Source of the DNA: Melampsora larici-populina 98AG31
Taxonomy: Eukaryota > Basidiomycota > Pucciniomycetes > Pucciniales > Melampsoraceae
Assembly: GCF_000204055.1 (NCBI RefSeq)
Contig: NW_006768809.1
Coordinates: forward strand, 650,613 to 714,612
DNA length: 64,000 bases
Reading direction: 5' to 3'
Shown here one piece after another: positions 35,631-47,517 of the stretch (its first letter is position 1; every line of letters begins with the position of its first letter). The position numbers were made by a program, and so were the translations under genes. The notes under the pieces were generated by a model. The model did not search any database. It had not been told where the DNA came from and was given only the letters and a program-made list of their open reading frames with translations.

Positions 35631-37132
35631 ATAAATAATATAAACATCTAATTTCTGAAATTGTTACATTTTATTTTCTTTTTATTCTCTTAGCTTCAAA
35701 AACAAAAACATAACAAATTCTAAAAAATATCTCCTACTCTATCATAATATCATAAAAAGATAAAAATTGTTACCTTTATCGGTAGATTACCCTAAGCCCA
35801 CGACAGTACATCTAAGTTCCAGCGCAGGTGGTAGGAGAGCTAATAAAAGGACCAGGGCCTCTGGGTCTCAGAGATGGGACCCCTGCTGCCCATGAGAGGA
35901 ATATTCCTAACTTTGTGGAATAGAAAATTTCTTGCCAAGCCTTGGGAAAATATTTTCCATTCTCTCTCTCAGCCACTTTTAGGTTTCATCATCAGATAAG
36001 TGATAGAAAAAATTTTGTCTCCCACCCACCTGCCCAGGAAGAGAATCCTGCAACAGGTTCCTTGTTCTCAGCCCGGTGGGGCGGGGTTACACCTGCCCCT
36101 CCAGGACCTACCCCCACACCACCCCAGTAGGAAAATAAACCATCCTTCTGATGTGGTTACAGAGGACCTGTAACAGGATTGTAGTCCTAGGTAACATGAC
36201 ACTCAGTAAACTAAGTAGAAGTCTTACCACTACATATCTAGAAGCAGTAAGACTTACATAACCCCCAGTGAGGTACATACCACCTCCCAAGAGATGAACT
36301 TTTTGTTGAAAAAAAACTTGTGAGCAAGTGTCTTGATTTTTTTTTCTATTCTTGCTGATTTTGTAGTGGCACGGCCAAAAAATCTGTTGTGTTGTCACTT
36401 TTTGTCAGCCAAATCTGTTGCGTTTGTTTTGTTTCCTACCCTTTAAAATTTGTATTGTTGCACTCAAATTTGAATTTGTGACTCCTGTGTTGTGTGATCA
36501 CCCTGGCCATTTGGCTGTGAGTTTTTAGCATTATGTTATCCAAAAACATTGGAGTAACATAATTCAGTGTAACAGCCCAAAATTGCTTTGGGCCACTCTA
36601 TTGCTATTTTTCTTAGGAGCTAGTTTTCCCATTTCAAGTGCTGTTTGCCATTTGTGGTGGTAAAGTTACTACACCAAGCAGGCTGGACCGGGCCCCAATT
36701 GGGGTAAAATTGGGGCAATTTGACATTGTGTGATCTTGGCGCATATGGATCTTGTTACAAATTGGTGGCTCTGAAGTGCTACTTGAGTAATATTTTCATA
36801 ATTGTGAAACATGACATTCCTGACCTTGAGAACAGCCCTGCTGCACAAGTACGGGCCCTGCTTAGCTGTATTCTCAGAGACTCTAGATCATTGTCATGAG
36901 ATAAGAAGAGAGCAATGCTTGATTGTCATGAAATGATACAGTGATACAATCAAGCTGATAATAAAGTCTGATAGGAGACCATAACAAATAAAAGAATTTT
37001 GATGAAAACAGACAGATTAGGATGGACGGTGCAATAGGAAGTGGATGTATTTTTGAATGATGTTATTGCAGGAGGTGTTCTTTTTCTCTGGCCTTTTGCA
37101 TGGTGAGTCTTTCTCTTCCCGGAACTTTGATA
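35631..37132. other. Intergenic or hAT 3' flank, no gene
   Basis: AT-rich directly after the hAT end, then a mixed stretch with short internal palindromes, for example GGCCCCAATTGGGG at about 36692-36706. The other hAT terminus probably lies here, but no CAGNG-type end matching the 5' side was found. No supported coding region. Confidence 0.35.
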
Positions 37133-37134
37133 TA

Positions 37135-37223
37135 CAGTCAAATTGGAAAAGCTTGACCGATTTTGCCCGCAAAACTCGAGCAATTTGGCGGGGAATTTGT
37201 GACAAGCTTTTCTGGTTTGACTG
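37135..37223. mobile_element. 89-bp Tc1/mariner-type mini-MITE
   Basis: CAGTCAAATTGGAAAAGCTTG at the left pairs with the inverted right end (CAAGCTTTTC, then TTTGACTG) with a small internal slip. TA flanks both sides (37133-37134 and 37224-37225). It shares the CAGTCA terminus with the elements at 34802 and 55975. Confidence 0.8.
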
Positions 37224-37548
37224 TACCTTGCCTTTTTCTATTTGGAGATTCAGCAAAGCGTACTTGAGATTCACCAACTAAGATTCACTTCGCCAAATGT
37301 TCAGATATGAATCAACAATTATTGCACGCTTATTTCGATCTCATTTTTTCTATCACACATTTATACACATATAATTAACATAGCTTTTATTTTATCTTTT
37401 ACCTCTCTTACATACAAAAATTCTTTGAAAAGATTCATGAAAGAAAGAAAACGTTCTCAAAATCTACCAAGAGATGGAAGATTGCCGCGGGTCTAGACAT
37501 TATCCCGGGTTGGCACTTGTTCAGCAGGGCTTTTTTGGGGTCAAGAAT

Positions 37549-37710
37549 AGGGGTTCTCAAAGTAGACCCGGTTTGTAAAAACCCGGTTGACCCAGTTGAC
37601 TTTTTGGCTGTGATCTGTCAAAAAATGTCAACTCGATACACAAGGTTACTGCCAAAAAGCAACCGGGTCAACTGGGTTTTCTTGAAACCGGGCCAACTTT
37701 GAGAACCCCT
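37549..37710. mobile_element. 162-bp fold-back element with AGGGGTTCTCAAAG ends
   Basis: The inverted ends AGGGGTTCTCAAAGT continue as a long imperfect stem containing GACCCGGTTT and its complement, plus CCCGGTTGACC-type repeats. The flanks read AAT/AAT, or TA/TA one base inside, so the duplication and superfamily are ambiguous. No coding capacity. Confidence 0.65.
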
Positions 37711-38453
37711 AATGTCAATTTTATGATTTTGACCGACGTGACTTAAGTGCCGCTTAGAGCGACCATTTGTAGGCCACCGTAGATTTGTCCTATCGCTTTT
37801 TGATTTATTCAAATTATGTACAACACCCATTCAGAGTGGAATTTTAAACACCAGATTTCAAACTCGGAAGGTCTCTCTGAAATAACCGAGATGGCTCATA
37901 GCAGATCATTCAGGTAGAATAACCTCAGGCATTCGGCCGTGGATGGTTGCTCAAAGGCAAAGGGTCTGCGCACACGGTACACTACGTCCACGGTTTCGCA
38001 ATTCCAACGCCTGCGTGCCAAAAAGGGGCATGTAGCAGTGTTCCACAAGCCTTTGAGTAATCTGCTCTGGGGATGATTTCCACGATTATGCCCCAAAGGG
38101 TCTACGTCATGAGAAGTAAGCGTGCGAAGTTCGAAGGTCTTGTAGCAATTTGAAAGCTCATCTGGGTACATAGCAATTTCAAATGTGCATTGAATTTGCT
38201 AATACTTGGTACGCTGAGCAGCGAGCGGGCTGCTTGAAGAAATGGTCATGAGGTGTTGAGATGGACGATAAAATGGACCTCTCTGTTTGTCTTTTGTCTT
38301 TCTTTTCCATCAAACTATATACATAGGCTGTCTGACTCTCATACAATCAACTCTTCCATTTTTCCTCGTGTATCATAATAGTAAATATATACTCAACCAA
38401 TCGCCCTTCAAGGACCACCACACCATCACATTTGACACCACATCTTTTTTAGA
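37711..38453. other. Intergenic, promoter side of the KNH-like gene
   Basis: No gene is supported. The 38300-38450 part directly upstream of the start codon is C/T- and A/T-rich, as expected for a promoter and 5' UTR. Confidence 0.35.
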
Positions 38454-39289
38454 ATGCTTTCGACAATGCCTTCTGTGCTTCATCTCTTATTGTTGTGTTT
38501 TGCGGGAAGCAAGGCATTTGACATCACGTCACCTACCGAAACTACCACCTGGGAGTTGAGTTATTTTACATCTTCCCTGTGAATCTCTTAGCCACGAACT
38601 AACTCGATTTTATTTAGTATATCTGCTCCAATTAAGATCGAATGGTCTACCGCTTCAACCGACCCAGAAAAATTTGATCTCCAAATCACAAACCGGGATC
38701 CAAAGTGAGTTCACCTGGCTCCTCGCATGCCTATCCCAAATTGATTTGTATGTGGTTCTCCTCAAAAGTCTTTATCCTGAAGGCATCACAGAAGTTGTAA
38801 AGCAAGATTTAAATTCTGGCGATGGGAAGGTGACACTGGACTTGTCGGGTGATAATCATCTTAAATCTGGCACAGGTTATACCATCAATTTCATCAAAAG
38901 TCAAGTTGAGTCATTTCTTTTTTCTCCAGCCGTTTCATCCCATGAACTCACATTTTCAAACATTCTACAAGTCCGATGAGATCTTGGCACAGTCACACCC
39001 TTTCAGTCTCACTAATGATCCGTCCAACTCGAAGAGCGTCTCAGATACCTCCAATACCAAAAATGATAACAATTCAGACACCAACAAAACAGTTGACTCG
39101 CATTACTCTAGTCCCATGAATTATCCTCACACTGGTGCTTCTAGTCCGGTTTTCAACTCCACTGATGTTCGCTCTGATGCAAAAGATTCAGCTCATAATT
39201 CTGGTGGAAACCTCCGACCTTCATTTTCAATCTTGAAATTGTCATGGGTACTAATTGTGTCTCTTTTGATCAGTGTGCTTGTCATATAA
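38454..39289 (+). CDS. Kre9/KNH-like secreted GPI-anchored protein
   Basis: Exons 38454-38554, 38618-38704, 38769-38904 and 38972-39289 close in phase (213 residues). The N-terminal signal peptide is MLSTMPSVLHLLLLCFAGSKA. The mature part begins FDITSPTETTTWDISAPIKI, the Ig-like Kre9/KNH N-terminal fold, with IEWST, DPEKFDLQIT, GTGYTINFIK and ILAQSHPFSL in expected order. A Ser/Thr/Asn-rich stalk follows, then a hydrophobic tail (LSWVLIVSLLISVLVI) that fits a GPI-attachment signal. Family members are cell-surface proteins linked to beta-1,6-glucan or general wall architecture. Introns 1 and 3 use the unusual donor GTTGAG. The intron 3 choice (38905-38971) is preferred because it joins the conserved ILAQS strand. 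Confident for the family, not for function. Confidence 0.85.
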
Positions 39290-40213
39290 CCACTCTTGTC
39301 ATAAGCTTCTTGGTCCTTTCTCGAGTTCATTTGTTTTTTTGGTGTACATAGAGCATGTTTGTAGATAAGAATTTTGTAAAGAAAGTTGGTGGCGGGGTTG
39401 TAGATTTACTGTCGTTTGTTCAAAGTAGTAGCGAAATATTTACAATGTATAGTGAAGCGAATTCCAAGAATCTGAGAGCACAGGCGGGCATTGACTATTT
39501 TGGAGACAAGTAGAACAACTGAGTGAGGTACTGGCTGAGTTAGTGCTACTTCAATTTCTGAAATCTTGAGAAAATTCCCGAACGTTTTTGCTCAGTAGTG
39601 GGGCACTAGGATTGAGTCATACCATTGACGGAAAAGACTATACCATAAGTCAACTTTACATTGATCGAAAGGTACCAGATGCAGAGGTGAGTTATCCAAC
39701 TCACAGGGGAATTTGATGAAGTGGGCATCAAGAATTGAGAGGCCAAATAAACAACTCCATGTAAAGAGCTCACATCCCACATGCTGGAATTGAGAGCCCC
39801 GGCGTTCATTTGCACAAATTAAGAACAATACTTTCTGTAGTCTATAATGCGGTTGAAAAAGCTATCTCATAATCAGGGTACTGTGAAATTGATACCTTGC
39901 TTATGATTGAAGGTGCTGGAATTGTCGGACAATCCAAAGTCTGCCCCCGCCGTAAGTGGATAATACTAGTAAGCGCTCGGTGTGAATATGATTTACTGCA
40001 GCCCTAGAAAATATCACATCGCCAAAGAAATGTTCAGAAAGGATGCACTTCAATATCCGCTGGTGTCTCGAATTATGTTTGTCCCATCCGGAGCAGGTAC
40101 ACTACGGCAAGCAGGATAAAACCTTGAATAATTGCAAATTTTTCACACCCTACTATACACTCTAAAATGAAGACGTAGATCAATACATCCGGCAGTTGTA
40201 GATATTATGATAA
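39290..40213. other. Intergenic between converging genes
   Basis: 3' flanks of the KNH-like gene (+) and the SNIP1 gene (-). No repeat with clear ends and no coding region is supported. Confidence 0.4.
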
Positions 40214-41191
40214 CTAGGTCTCAGGAATGAGGACGTATTCACGGGTGCTGAGCCCAAATTTGATCACTAAAACGATGAAGACATAATATCAAGATTAGTA
40301 GTGAGTATTCAATGAGATGTGATGATAGTGTACTCACCGTCACCCGATTCCAGCCCGAAATATCTGGCTTGTGGAATTTTCTCCCCATTGACAAACGTCG
40401 CATTGGCTGACTCGAGGTCGATGATGAACGGTCTAGAATTATGGGCAAACACGTTAATGACCAAGATCAGGCTGCACGCGAGTTGTAAGCTTCACCCACT
40501 TTACTAAACTCTTCGTATCTCCGAATTCATTGCGGGTCTGCACTAGTCGGAATTGTAAAACGGCATGCTGTTTTGAGCTTGATGGATGATCGATGGGTAT
40601 GTCAACTACGAGTCGATCACGTCCGAACAGATACGCCGATTGTCGATGTACATGTAATACATCCAATTGCTCTTTCCCCTTAAAAACGTACAATCGCCAA
40701 TTTTTGCTTGGTTTACGAGCTTCTGGGGGTTCATGATACTTGAGAACTACACCGTTCACTGTTTTCGTCTCAGCCGCAAGTTTTCCTGAGGGTGCAAAGT
40801 TTGGTGCTTCGGAAGGTTCAGGTTCAGGTTCTTCGTCTCCTAATGCTGCTTGCGGTGCTGATAAAGAAACGGATTGAGCTGGTGGACTTTGAGAGCGAGG
40901 TCGTGAGCGAAGATGGCGTGGCGGAGAGGATCGATGAGGTTCAAGCTCTCGTGGTCGATCTACGCGGCTCCGACCATCTCGCCTCTCAGGGGAGCGGCTA
41001 CGACGATCACCTTTGGATGATCGATGGCGCGCCGGTGATAAAGATCGTCTTGAGGTACGTCTGTCTGAGTCACGTTCTTCTCTGTCACGATTTTGATACT
41101 CTTGCCTTGATCCTGTTCTACCACTTCTAGAGTATCCGTGTTCTTCGGCACCACGGCGAGAGGAAGGCGCTCGTTCGTCACGGTTCGGCAT
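40214..41191 (-). CDS. SNIP1/Pml1 family FHA-domain protein (RES splicing complex)
   Basis: Nuclear subunit of the pre-mRNA retention and splicing (RES) complex, known as Pml1 in yeast, SNIP1 in human and DAWDLE in plants. Exons are 40500-41191, 40338-40432 and 40214-40266 (279 residues, phases exact). An Arg/Ser-rich N-terminus (about 1-110) precedes the invariant motif PNFAPSGKLAAETKTVNGV. The FHA domain includes RLYVFKGKEQLDVLHVHRQS, GRDR (about 190), DHPSSSKQHAV, FIIDLESANATFVNGEKI and IKFGLSTREYVL. The usual STNGT loop reads SANAT here, a departure at the Asn-Gly-Thr turn. Start ATG 41191 (MPNRDER) is preferred over upstream in-frame ATGs because the extension lacks RS character. The 292-bp gap to the divergent gene at 41484 suggests a shared promoter. 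Confidence 0.92.
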
Positions 41192-41483
41192 CGATCGGTT
41201 TTCGGAAAACGAGAAATGTTGGATCACAATCAGGAAGCTTGAACTCAGTGGTCGTTTGCATGTGAAGCTGTGACTGTCACATGACTTCCTGCATGTATGT
41301 AGCCTGTATGTAGGTCTCGACTCTCTGCACGTGCTCAACCTTGCTGAGTGCACAACCCTAAAGCGTATGACGTCAGAGATTGTGCATGCATATAGAGTCT
41401 GTTGATCGAATCACAGCTCCGGGTGGCGGTCAACAGCACAACCCATCATCCAATCTGATCGATTTTCCATATTTCTGTTCGCC
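41192..41483. promoter_or_regulatory. Divergent promoter between SNIP1 and the DUF1295 gene
   Basis: The two start codons face away from each other across 292 bp. The interval contains several GCATGTATG/TGCATGCAT-type near-palindromes at about 41287-41395 and a CGTATGACGTCAGAG stretch (about 41365), whose TGACGTCA core is the consensus of CRE/bZIP (ATF/CREB-type) sites. Co-regulation is inferred. Confidence 0.5.
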
Positions 41484-42838
41484 ATGTCAAGTCATACGGT
41501 TCGAAATTTGTTGGTAACTACCGGCGCAGCTTATGCTATCCAAGTTGCCTGTGCTTCAGTGGCAATCCCACTTCAGACTGAAACGTAGTATAGTTCTTTT
41601 GAGCTCATCTCTCGATTTTGGTACATTTTATGATAACTGAGAGTTGATTCGGACTTGGATCTCACCTAGATTCTATGATCTGTCAGGTTCTTTGACATTC
41701 ATATCATGCACTGTAAGGCAGATTTTGTCATTAGATACTTCGCAGATCACTTCAATGGCTGATGAATATTATTTGTTTGATTTTGATCAGGCGCTTTCGC
41801 TTTACTACCCATCCCTGAAAGATCGATATATCTATAAATCATCCAAGCCTCTTCCTCGGATCTCGAGTTTTCATACGCGACAATTGCTCATGAGTGGATT
41901 CACATGCCTATGGGCCACCCGGCTTGGCACATTTCTGTTCCAGGTCAGCTAAGCTCTTCATATGTTCTAGCAACACGTTGATAAAGTATTGGCGTCTGTA
42001 GCGTATCCGCCGCAGCGGGTCAGATTCAAGATTCGATGAAATCAAGCGCGACCCTGTTAAGTTCTTTGGTGCTTGGATGTTAGTCCAATTATCTCTTGCT
42101 TCATGTCCGTTTTCACATCGAGCTAACTTTCAAATTGATCCAGGGCCCAGGCTACGTGGATCGCGCTCACGGCTTTTCCAGTCTATGCAGTTGAGTTGAA
42201 GGCATCACTATTTCCTTTTCTCGGTAGTGAACAGAAATGTGCGCTGACCGGATTTGCGATCTGGTATTCTGTAGGTCAATTCAATTCCATCGTCTCGTAA
42301 TGCACCTCTCGGTGCGAGTGGAGTCTTTGGTGCCAGCTTGTGGGCCAGTTCTTTCCTCTTTGAGGTGTGAGTGAATCCGGCTACTTTATACCGCATCAGT
42401 GTGCTGACTTCACATTCTATCAACCATAGAGTTGCTGATCGACAAAAGTCTGCCTGGAGAGAAGAGAGAGCACAAAAGGTCCATGATGAGAAGTTCATCA
42501 CTCGAGGCTTATGGTCTATCAGCCGTCATCCTAACTACGTGGGAGAAGTGATGATGTGGACTGCGCAGTTTCTTTTGGCCTGGCGCACTTTAACCCGTTT
42601 GTCGTTTTTTGAATTTTTTCATCGCAATCAGAGCAGCTGACCCATCCTTGATCGGGCAACTGGGACAGCTTGGATGAGAGTGGTGGCAAGTTTGAGTCCG
42701 ATCATGGAGTACCTCTTGATCACCAAACTCTCTGGACTTCCTCCCCTAGAGTCCAAGGCGGACAAGTCGTGGGGTGACGATCCGGCTTATCAGGCCTACA
42801 AGGCCAAGGTGCCTGTCTTTTGGCCCCGACTTTGGTGA
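41484..42838 (+). CDS. DUF1295 / steroid 5-alpha-reductase-like membrane protein
   Basis: Integral membrane protein of the DUF1295 family, related to isoprenylcysteine methyltransferases and steroid reductases; the substrate in fungi is not settled. Eight exons: 41484-41584, 41670-41712, 41791-41943, 42002-42078, 42144-42189, 42275-42366, 42430-42596 and 42669-42838 (282 residues, every phase closing). Landmarks are FYDLSGSLTFISC, TRQLLMSGFTCLWATRLGTF, SRFDEIKRDPVKFFGAW, AQATWIALTAFPVYAV, FLFEVVADRQKSAWREER, KFITRGLWSISRHPNYVGEV (the cofactor-binding motif of the superfamily) and YQAYKAKVPVFWPRLW at the end. Intron 5 uses donor GTTGAG. The last intron (42597-42668) is the least certain junction. 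Confidence 0.88.
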
Positions 42839-44811
42839 TTCTAACCAAGTGATAGAAGGTCTTTCATATTCCTATACATCAACGATCTCCTTCCAAAAAA
42901 TCGGACCAAGAGATTTCTTCCTCTGAATCAATTCGGGTTAAAACAAACATGAATCAAACTTCCTACAAAAATAAGGTGTATGCGTTCTCAATATTTTTTA
43001 CTGTCACTTGTATGTATTTAGTTGTCTCACATCAGAAAAACTGTGTGCAATGCCGAATCAATGGCACTTTGCACACAATTCCTCCTTTGAAATGAGTGTC
43101 CATTTCACTGGATCTGCCCTCAATAGGACTACTGTTCATTCCCTAGATCTACCTGAGGCCCAGGCATTTCTATTCCCTATGGTATTTCATGGAATGCGTG
43201 GGCTTGTTTCACTTTGGATGATGGCTTCTCTGATAAATGCCCTGCGTGACAAGGCATCAGTTTCCCACTGTCTGCTTCAGCCGTCATCCTCGCCCACATA
43301 AAGAGCTAGAAGGGATGGTTGTGAGGCCGTCCAAACTTCCCTTTCGATTACAATGTGTCTTTCTGCCGCCAACTTTTGATTTGGTATAGATCATGACAGA
43401 CATCACAAAACAGTTTCCAAACAAACCTCGAACATGCCGATGGCTGTTCCAGAATATCCTTTGAGTGACCATGAAATTCGAAGCGGTTGAAACATCTTCA
43501 CACATTTTCACGCGAACAAAACAAGATTTATAAATTGGCGAAAAGTTTGTTCGTTGCTTTGTGATTCAAACCAAGTTGTGATTTAGGATGAGGGCATGGG
43601 ATCATACAAGTTGAAGTGGGACCATGATGACGGATGAAAACACCGTACAAACTACGCGAGTATGTATTCATATCACATGTAGAAGTTGATAGGCTCTCTT
43701 TCCTGCACACAGGATAAAAGTGAAGGGATGCGTGGTGCGTGGTGCACACGCCAGCGTCTACTAGACCCAGTCGTTCGATCAGTATCTTTCGGATTGGACT
43801 TCCAACCCACCCCTTACATACTTCAAAATCCTGAGATTGAGTCATTGAGCGAATGATTGTTAGACAAAGGAATTATGATGTGGAATTTATCATGCTCTAT
43901 CTTTTGTGCATCATCGGCACTTACTGGAAGAGAATCTACAAGCGTCCAACAACTCGAGAAAAAGCTTGGTAAGCGTGGCTCTAGAAGATCCAGTGACGGC
44001 AAGGTTCGGGTCGGTTTACTTTGAGCGTCTTCTTGCTGGCCTTGACTTCAGCGTTGGTTTTTTTTGATTTGCTTTAAGTTGAGATTGGACCACCTCGCAC
44101 CGGTGCCACCTGTGCCCTCGTGGTTTTGGAGGATCAAAGTCGGGTTGCACAAGTTGGTATGAAGTATGAACTTCCTGGCCATTTGCCATCGGCCGGTCGA
44201 CAGTGCGGTTTTCAAAAGCTGTTCGACTCCCATTGATCTTGATAAAAACGAAATCTATCTTCAATCGCTTAACTATCAGAGTTGAGGCCTATATACTGCC
44301 TTTCCAACTTCCAACGGAATCGACGTCGCATGATGCAGTTTGCTCTGTGTCCAGATGCCACATTCAAGCGGTCATCCAACTATGTGCGATCTTCATTCAG
44401 CCATCTTGGTCCCACCGGCACCGAACCTCTCACAACCATCCATCCCAGTGAAAGGATGTTCGATTCCAGTGTAGATTCTGATGAACAATGTCCAGCGACC
44501 TGGTGGTGGTTCGAGGATACTGCTGTTTAGGGGAATTCTTCAAACCTGCATTCCTCTTTGTACAGCTACTCCTCCAGGGGTGCTCTCGTCTTCTTGAAAT
44601 CATTGATCAAGTTCTCGTTGCTTAAGAAAAGTCGATCTCAGTCTTGGCATTTTCTTTCCGCGTAAATATCGACCACAAGCACAGTATATTCTCAAGCTGA
44701 ACCTCTTTCTGACTTTCGAGATCACAGAACTCAGTCGCGTCTCACCTACATATTTATCCTCGTAGCTTATCATTACTTCTGACCTCTTGACGCATCGAAC
44801 TTTAGAGCAAC
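42839..44811. other. Intergenic, no gene recognised
   Basis: Holds the 3' flank of the DUF1295 gene and the promoter of the carboxypeptidase. Several short open frames exist (43008-43301, 44203-44530), but none has a domain, an exon partner or a convincing start. The 44560-44811 part is C/T-rich and promoter-like. Confidence 0.4.
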
Positions 44812-47517
44812 ATGATTAGCAAATCTTATTCCCACTGGCTGACTTGGACGATCTTATGCCTATCTAATATATTTAAATCTGTCTCTTCGGCCTCCATCCT
44901 TCAAGATGTGACGCCTTCAATCATCAATAACTCTACAACATCAAAAAATGGAACTGGCGCTTATCGTGTTCTGAAAGATAGTGGAATTTGCGAGACGACT
45001 CCTGGAGTGAAGACTTACTCTGGTTACATTGAAGTTGGTAGAAATCAAAACATGTTCTTTTGGTTCTTCGAGGCTAGGAATAATCCTAAAACAGCGCCTC
45101 TTACTCTATGGCTAAGTGTAAGTCTCTCCATCTCATACCGTTATCTTCCTTGAGCGTTCTTTTGGTCTCATGGCAGTCGATGGAAAAGAGTGACGTGGAA
45201 TATGACGAATTGACTTGTTTTCAACGACCTTGTTTGTAGGGTGGTCCCGGCTGTAGCAGCATGATTGGACTGTTCCAGGAAAATGGACCATGTACAATCT
45301 CGCCTGATGGTTCATCCTCGACTCTGAACCCTTATTCGTGGAACGAATACTCGGTGAGCATATCAATTACTATCGCTGATGCGTCTATTGTCTTACGTCT
45401 TTTGACGACACATTTCTGATGAGGAGCAGAACTCTCGTGTGAATAAAGCACTGATGCCCTCTGTTTCTTTTCTTCCTACCACCTTCGAATCCATGGACTT
45501 CACGATCAACTTCACCATTTATGTCTGGCGATACCTGTAGCATATGATCTATGTTGACCAAGTGAGTGATTGATGAGTCAGTTTGTTAAATATTCCTATA
45601 CTGAAATCTTCTCCACCTCTTTTTCAATTCAGCCCATCTCATCCGGATTCTCTTATGGGAAAAATGATGTTCATTCAACCGCACAAGCCGCCCCAAAGAT
45701 TTGGAAATTTTTACAACTTTTGTTCGAAAATCCAACCTTTTCTAAATACAAAAAGGCTGATTTTGGACTTTTCACTGAAAGTTATGGAGGTCATTATGGT
45801 AATCACCCATTCATCTTTCTATATGTGTTGTTGGATCACGCGAGCCTCAATATACACTTTTGGTATTTTCTCTTTGTTTAGGTCCGGTCTTTTCTGAAGT
45901 AAGGCTTTGCATTCTACAGCCTCTCCATGGACATATCAACTTATGATTTTTATCACAGTACTTTGTCGCCAAAAACAAACTGATCAAATCAGGAAAGCTC
46001 CAGGGTCATCTTATACGTCTAAAGGCCCTCGGAATTGTAAGTCCTCTTTCACCTGAATTGAAATCATTGAAATCACCGGATCTCAATATACTTTCTTTTC
46101 TTTTTCTCGCCTCAGAACAATGGCTGGTTCGATCCTCTTATTCAAGTAAGTGAACACCTTCAGATCTAACCGAAACTACGACTGATAGATATTCCAACAG
46201 TACCAATCCTACTACGATTTCTCGCAAGCTAAATACAATGGATTATTTGATCTAGTGGATCAAAAAACATTAAAAGAGATGAAGACTGCATTAACCAAAG
46301 AGAATGGTTGTTTAGATCTTGTCAAGAATTGTTATAAAACTGGGAAAGTTGAAGATTGTCGTGCTGCTGATCAATTTTGTGAAACTCAAATCACGAATCC
46401 ATCAATAGGAAATCGAAATCAGTATTTCTGTTGAGTTCCTTTCCTTTTTTATCACCTTTTCAAATTATTCATTCTTCTCACTAGGTTTCTTATCGAGTGG
46501 TTTTGACGATCATGCTAATTGCTTTGTCTCAACAACCTATTCAGTCCCTAACAATGCATCAGATACTTTCCCATCCATATCTGTAAGTACAACCGTAGCA
46601 AAGAGTTCTAGCAGTTCCACCCATAGAGTGAATGAGCTGATAAATAGATCTCTGTAATGTATTAATTGTGGACGTTCAGTTCATGGAATATCTTGCTCGC
46701 CGTGAAGTGAAGAATGCAATTGGCGCGGTCTCAAGATACGATGTTTGTCCTGATGCGTAAGTCTAATCATCTTGACAATAACCTTTCAAATGACACATCT
46801 TTCTATCTTGTGTCAAGGTCACTCACACTGAGATCTAAATATGATATATTGGTACAATTCAATAGAGCTTTTGATAAATTTAGATCTACAGGTGATGGTA
46901 CGCGTACAACTATACCTGCATTAGCCAAACTTTTGAATCAGGGATTGAGGACTTTGATTTGGGCAGGGGTAAGTCTTTGATCATGAAATACTGGTTCATC
47001 GCATCGCTAACTCTCTTGATTTGACCAGGACCTCGACTTCATTTGTAATTGGTGAGCTTTTTGCTAGAAACAGATTGACTAGATCAAATAGAGGAGCTGA
47101 ACATGCTTCTTCCTCTCAGGATTGGAGTTTACAACTCGATTGAAGCTATGTCATGGAAGTTCAAAAAAGAATTTCGAGATGCTCAGTGGAAAAACCTTGA
47201 AATACAAGGAAGTGTAGTAGGAATCTATAAAACTGCAGGTCTGTGTCTTTTCTTACTCCTTGATAATAGGAAAAAAGGGGTTTCTTACTTCCTTGTTTTG
47301 TAAATCATCAGGCCCGCTTACTTTCGTTCGAGTATTTGGAGCGGGACATGAGGTTGCCTCATACAAGTAAGATAATCTTTCATCCACCTTTGATTGAAGA
47401 CTTCAATCTTACACAATTGCAACCTTGTCAACTCTTTTTGCTCTTTGAAGGCCTTTGGTTTCTCTCGAGTTGTTCAGACAAACAATGCGTCAAGAGTCGA
47501 TTCATGATATACCTTGA
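44812..47517 (+). CDS. Secreted serine carboxypeptidase (peptidase family S10)
   Basis: Removes C-terminal residues from peptides in the secretory pathway, vacuole or outside the cell. Fifteen exons close in phase to 516 residues: 44812-45117, 45240-45353, 45541-45561, 45633-45798, 45882-45898, 45959-46036, 46116-46145, 46201-46429, 46485-46582, 46680-46756, 46818-46968, 47029-47051, 47120-47238, 47312-47366 and 47451-47517. The signal peptide ends about SSAS. Catalytic triad: Ser197 in TESYGGHYG, Asp432 in DLDFICNW, His489 in [10 protein letters not shown]. The substrate-carboxylate motif LWLSGGPGCSS is assembled across intron 1. [15 protein letters not shown] matches the family's NGWxDPxxQY block. 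The Gly usual before the catalytic Glu-Ser is Thr. Several exons are tiny (17, 21, 23 and 30 nt). Intron 8 uses donor GTTGAG. Confidence 0.93.

Noticed and set aside
43008..43301. 97-codon open frame between the DUF1295 and carboxypeptidase genes
   Set aside because: No recognisable motif, no exon partner and no plausible start context.
44203..44530. Overlapping open frames ahead of the carboxypeptidase
   Set aside because: Two frames of similar length overlap; neither resembles a known protein and the region is promoter-like.
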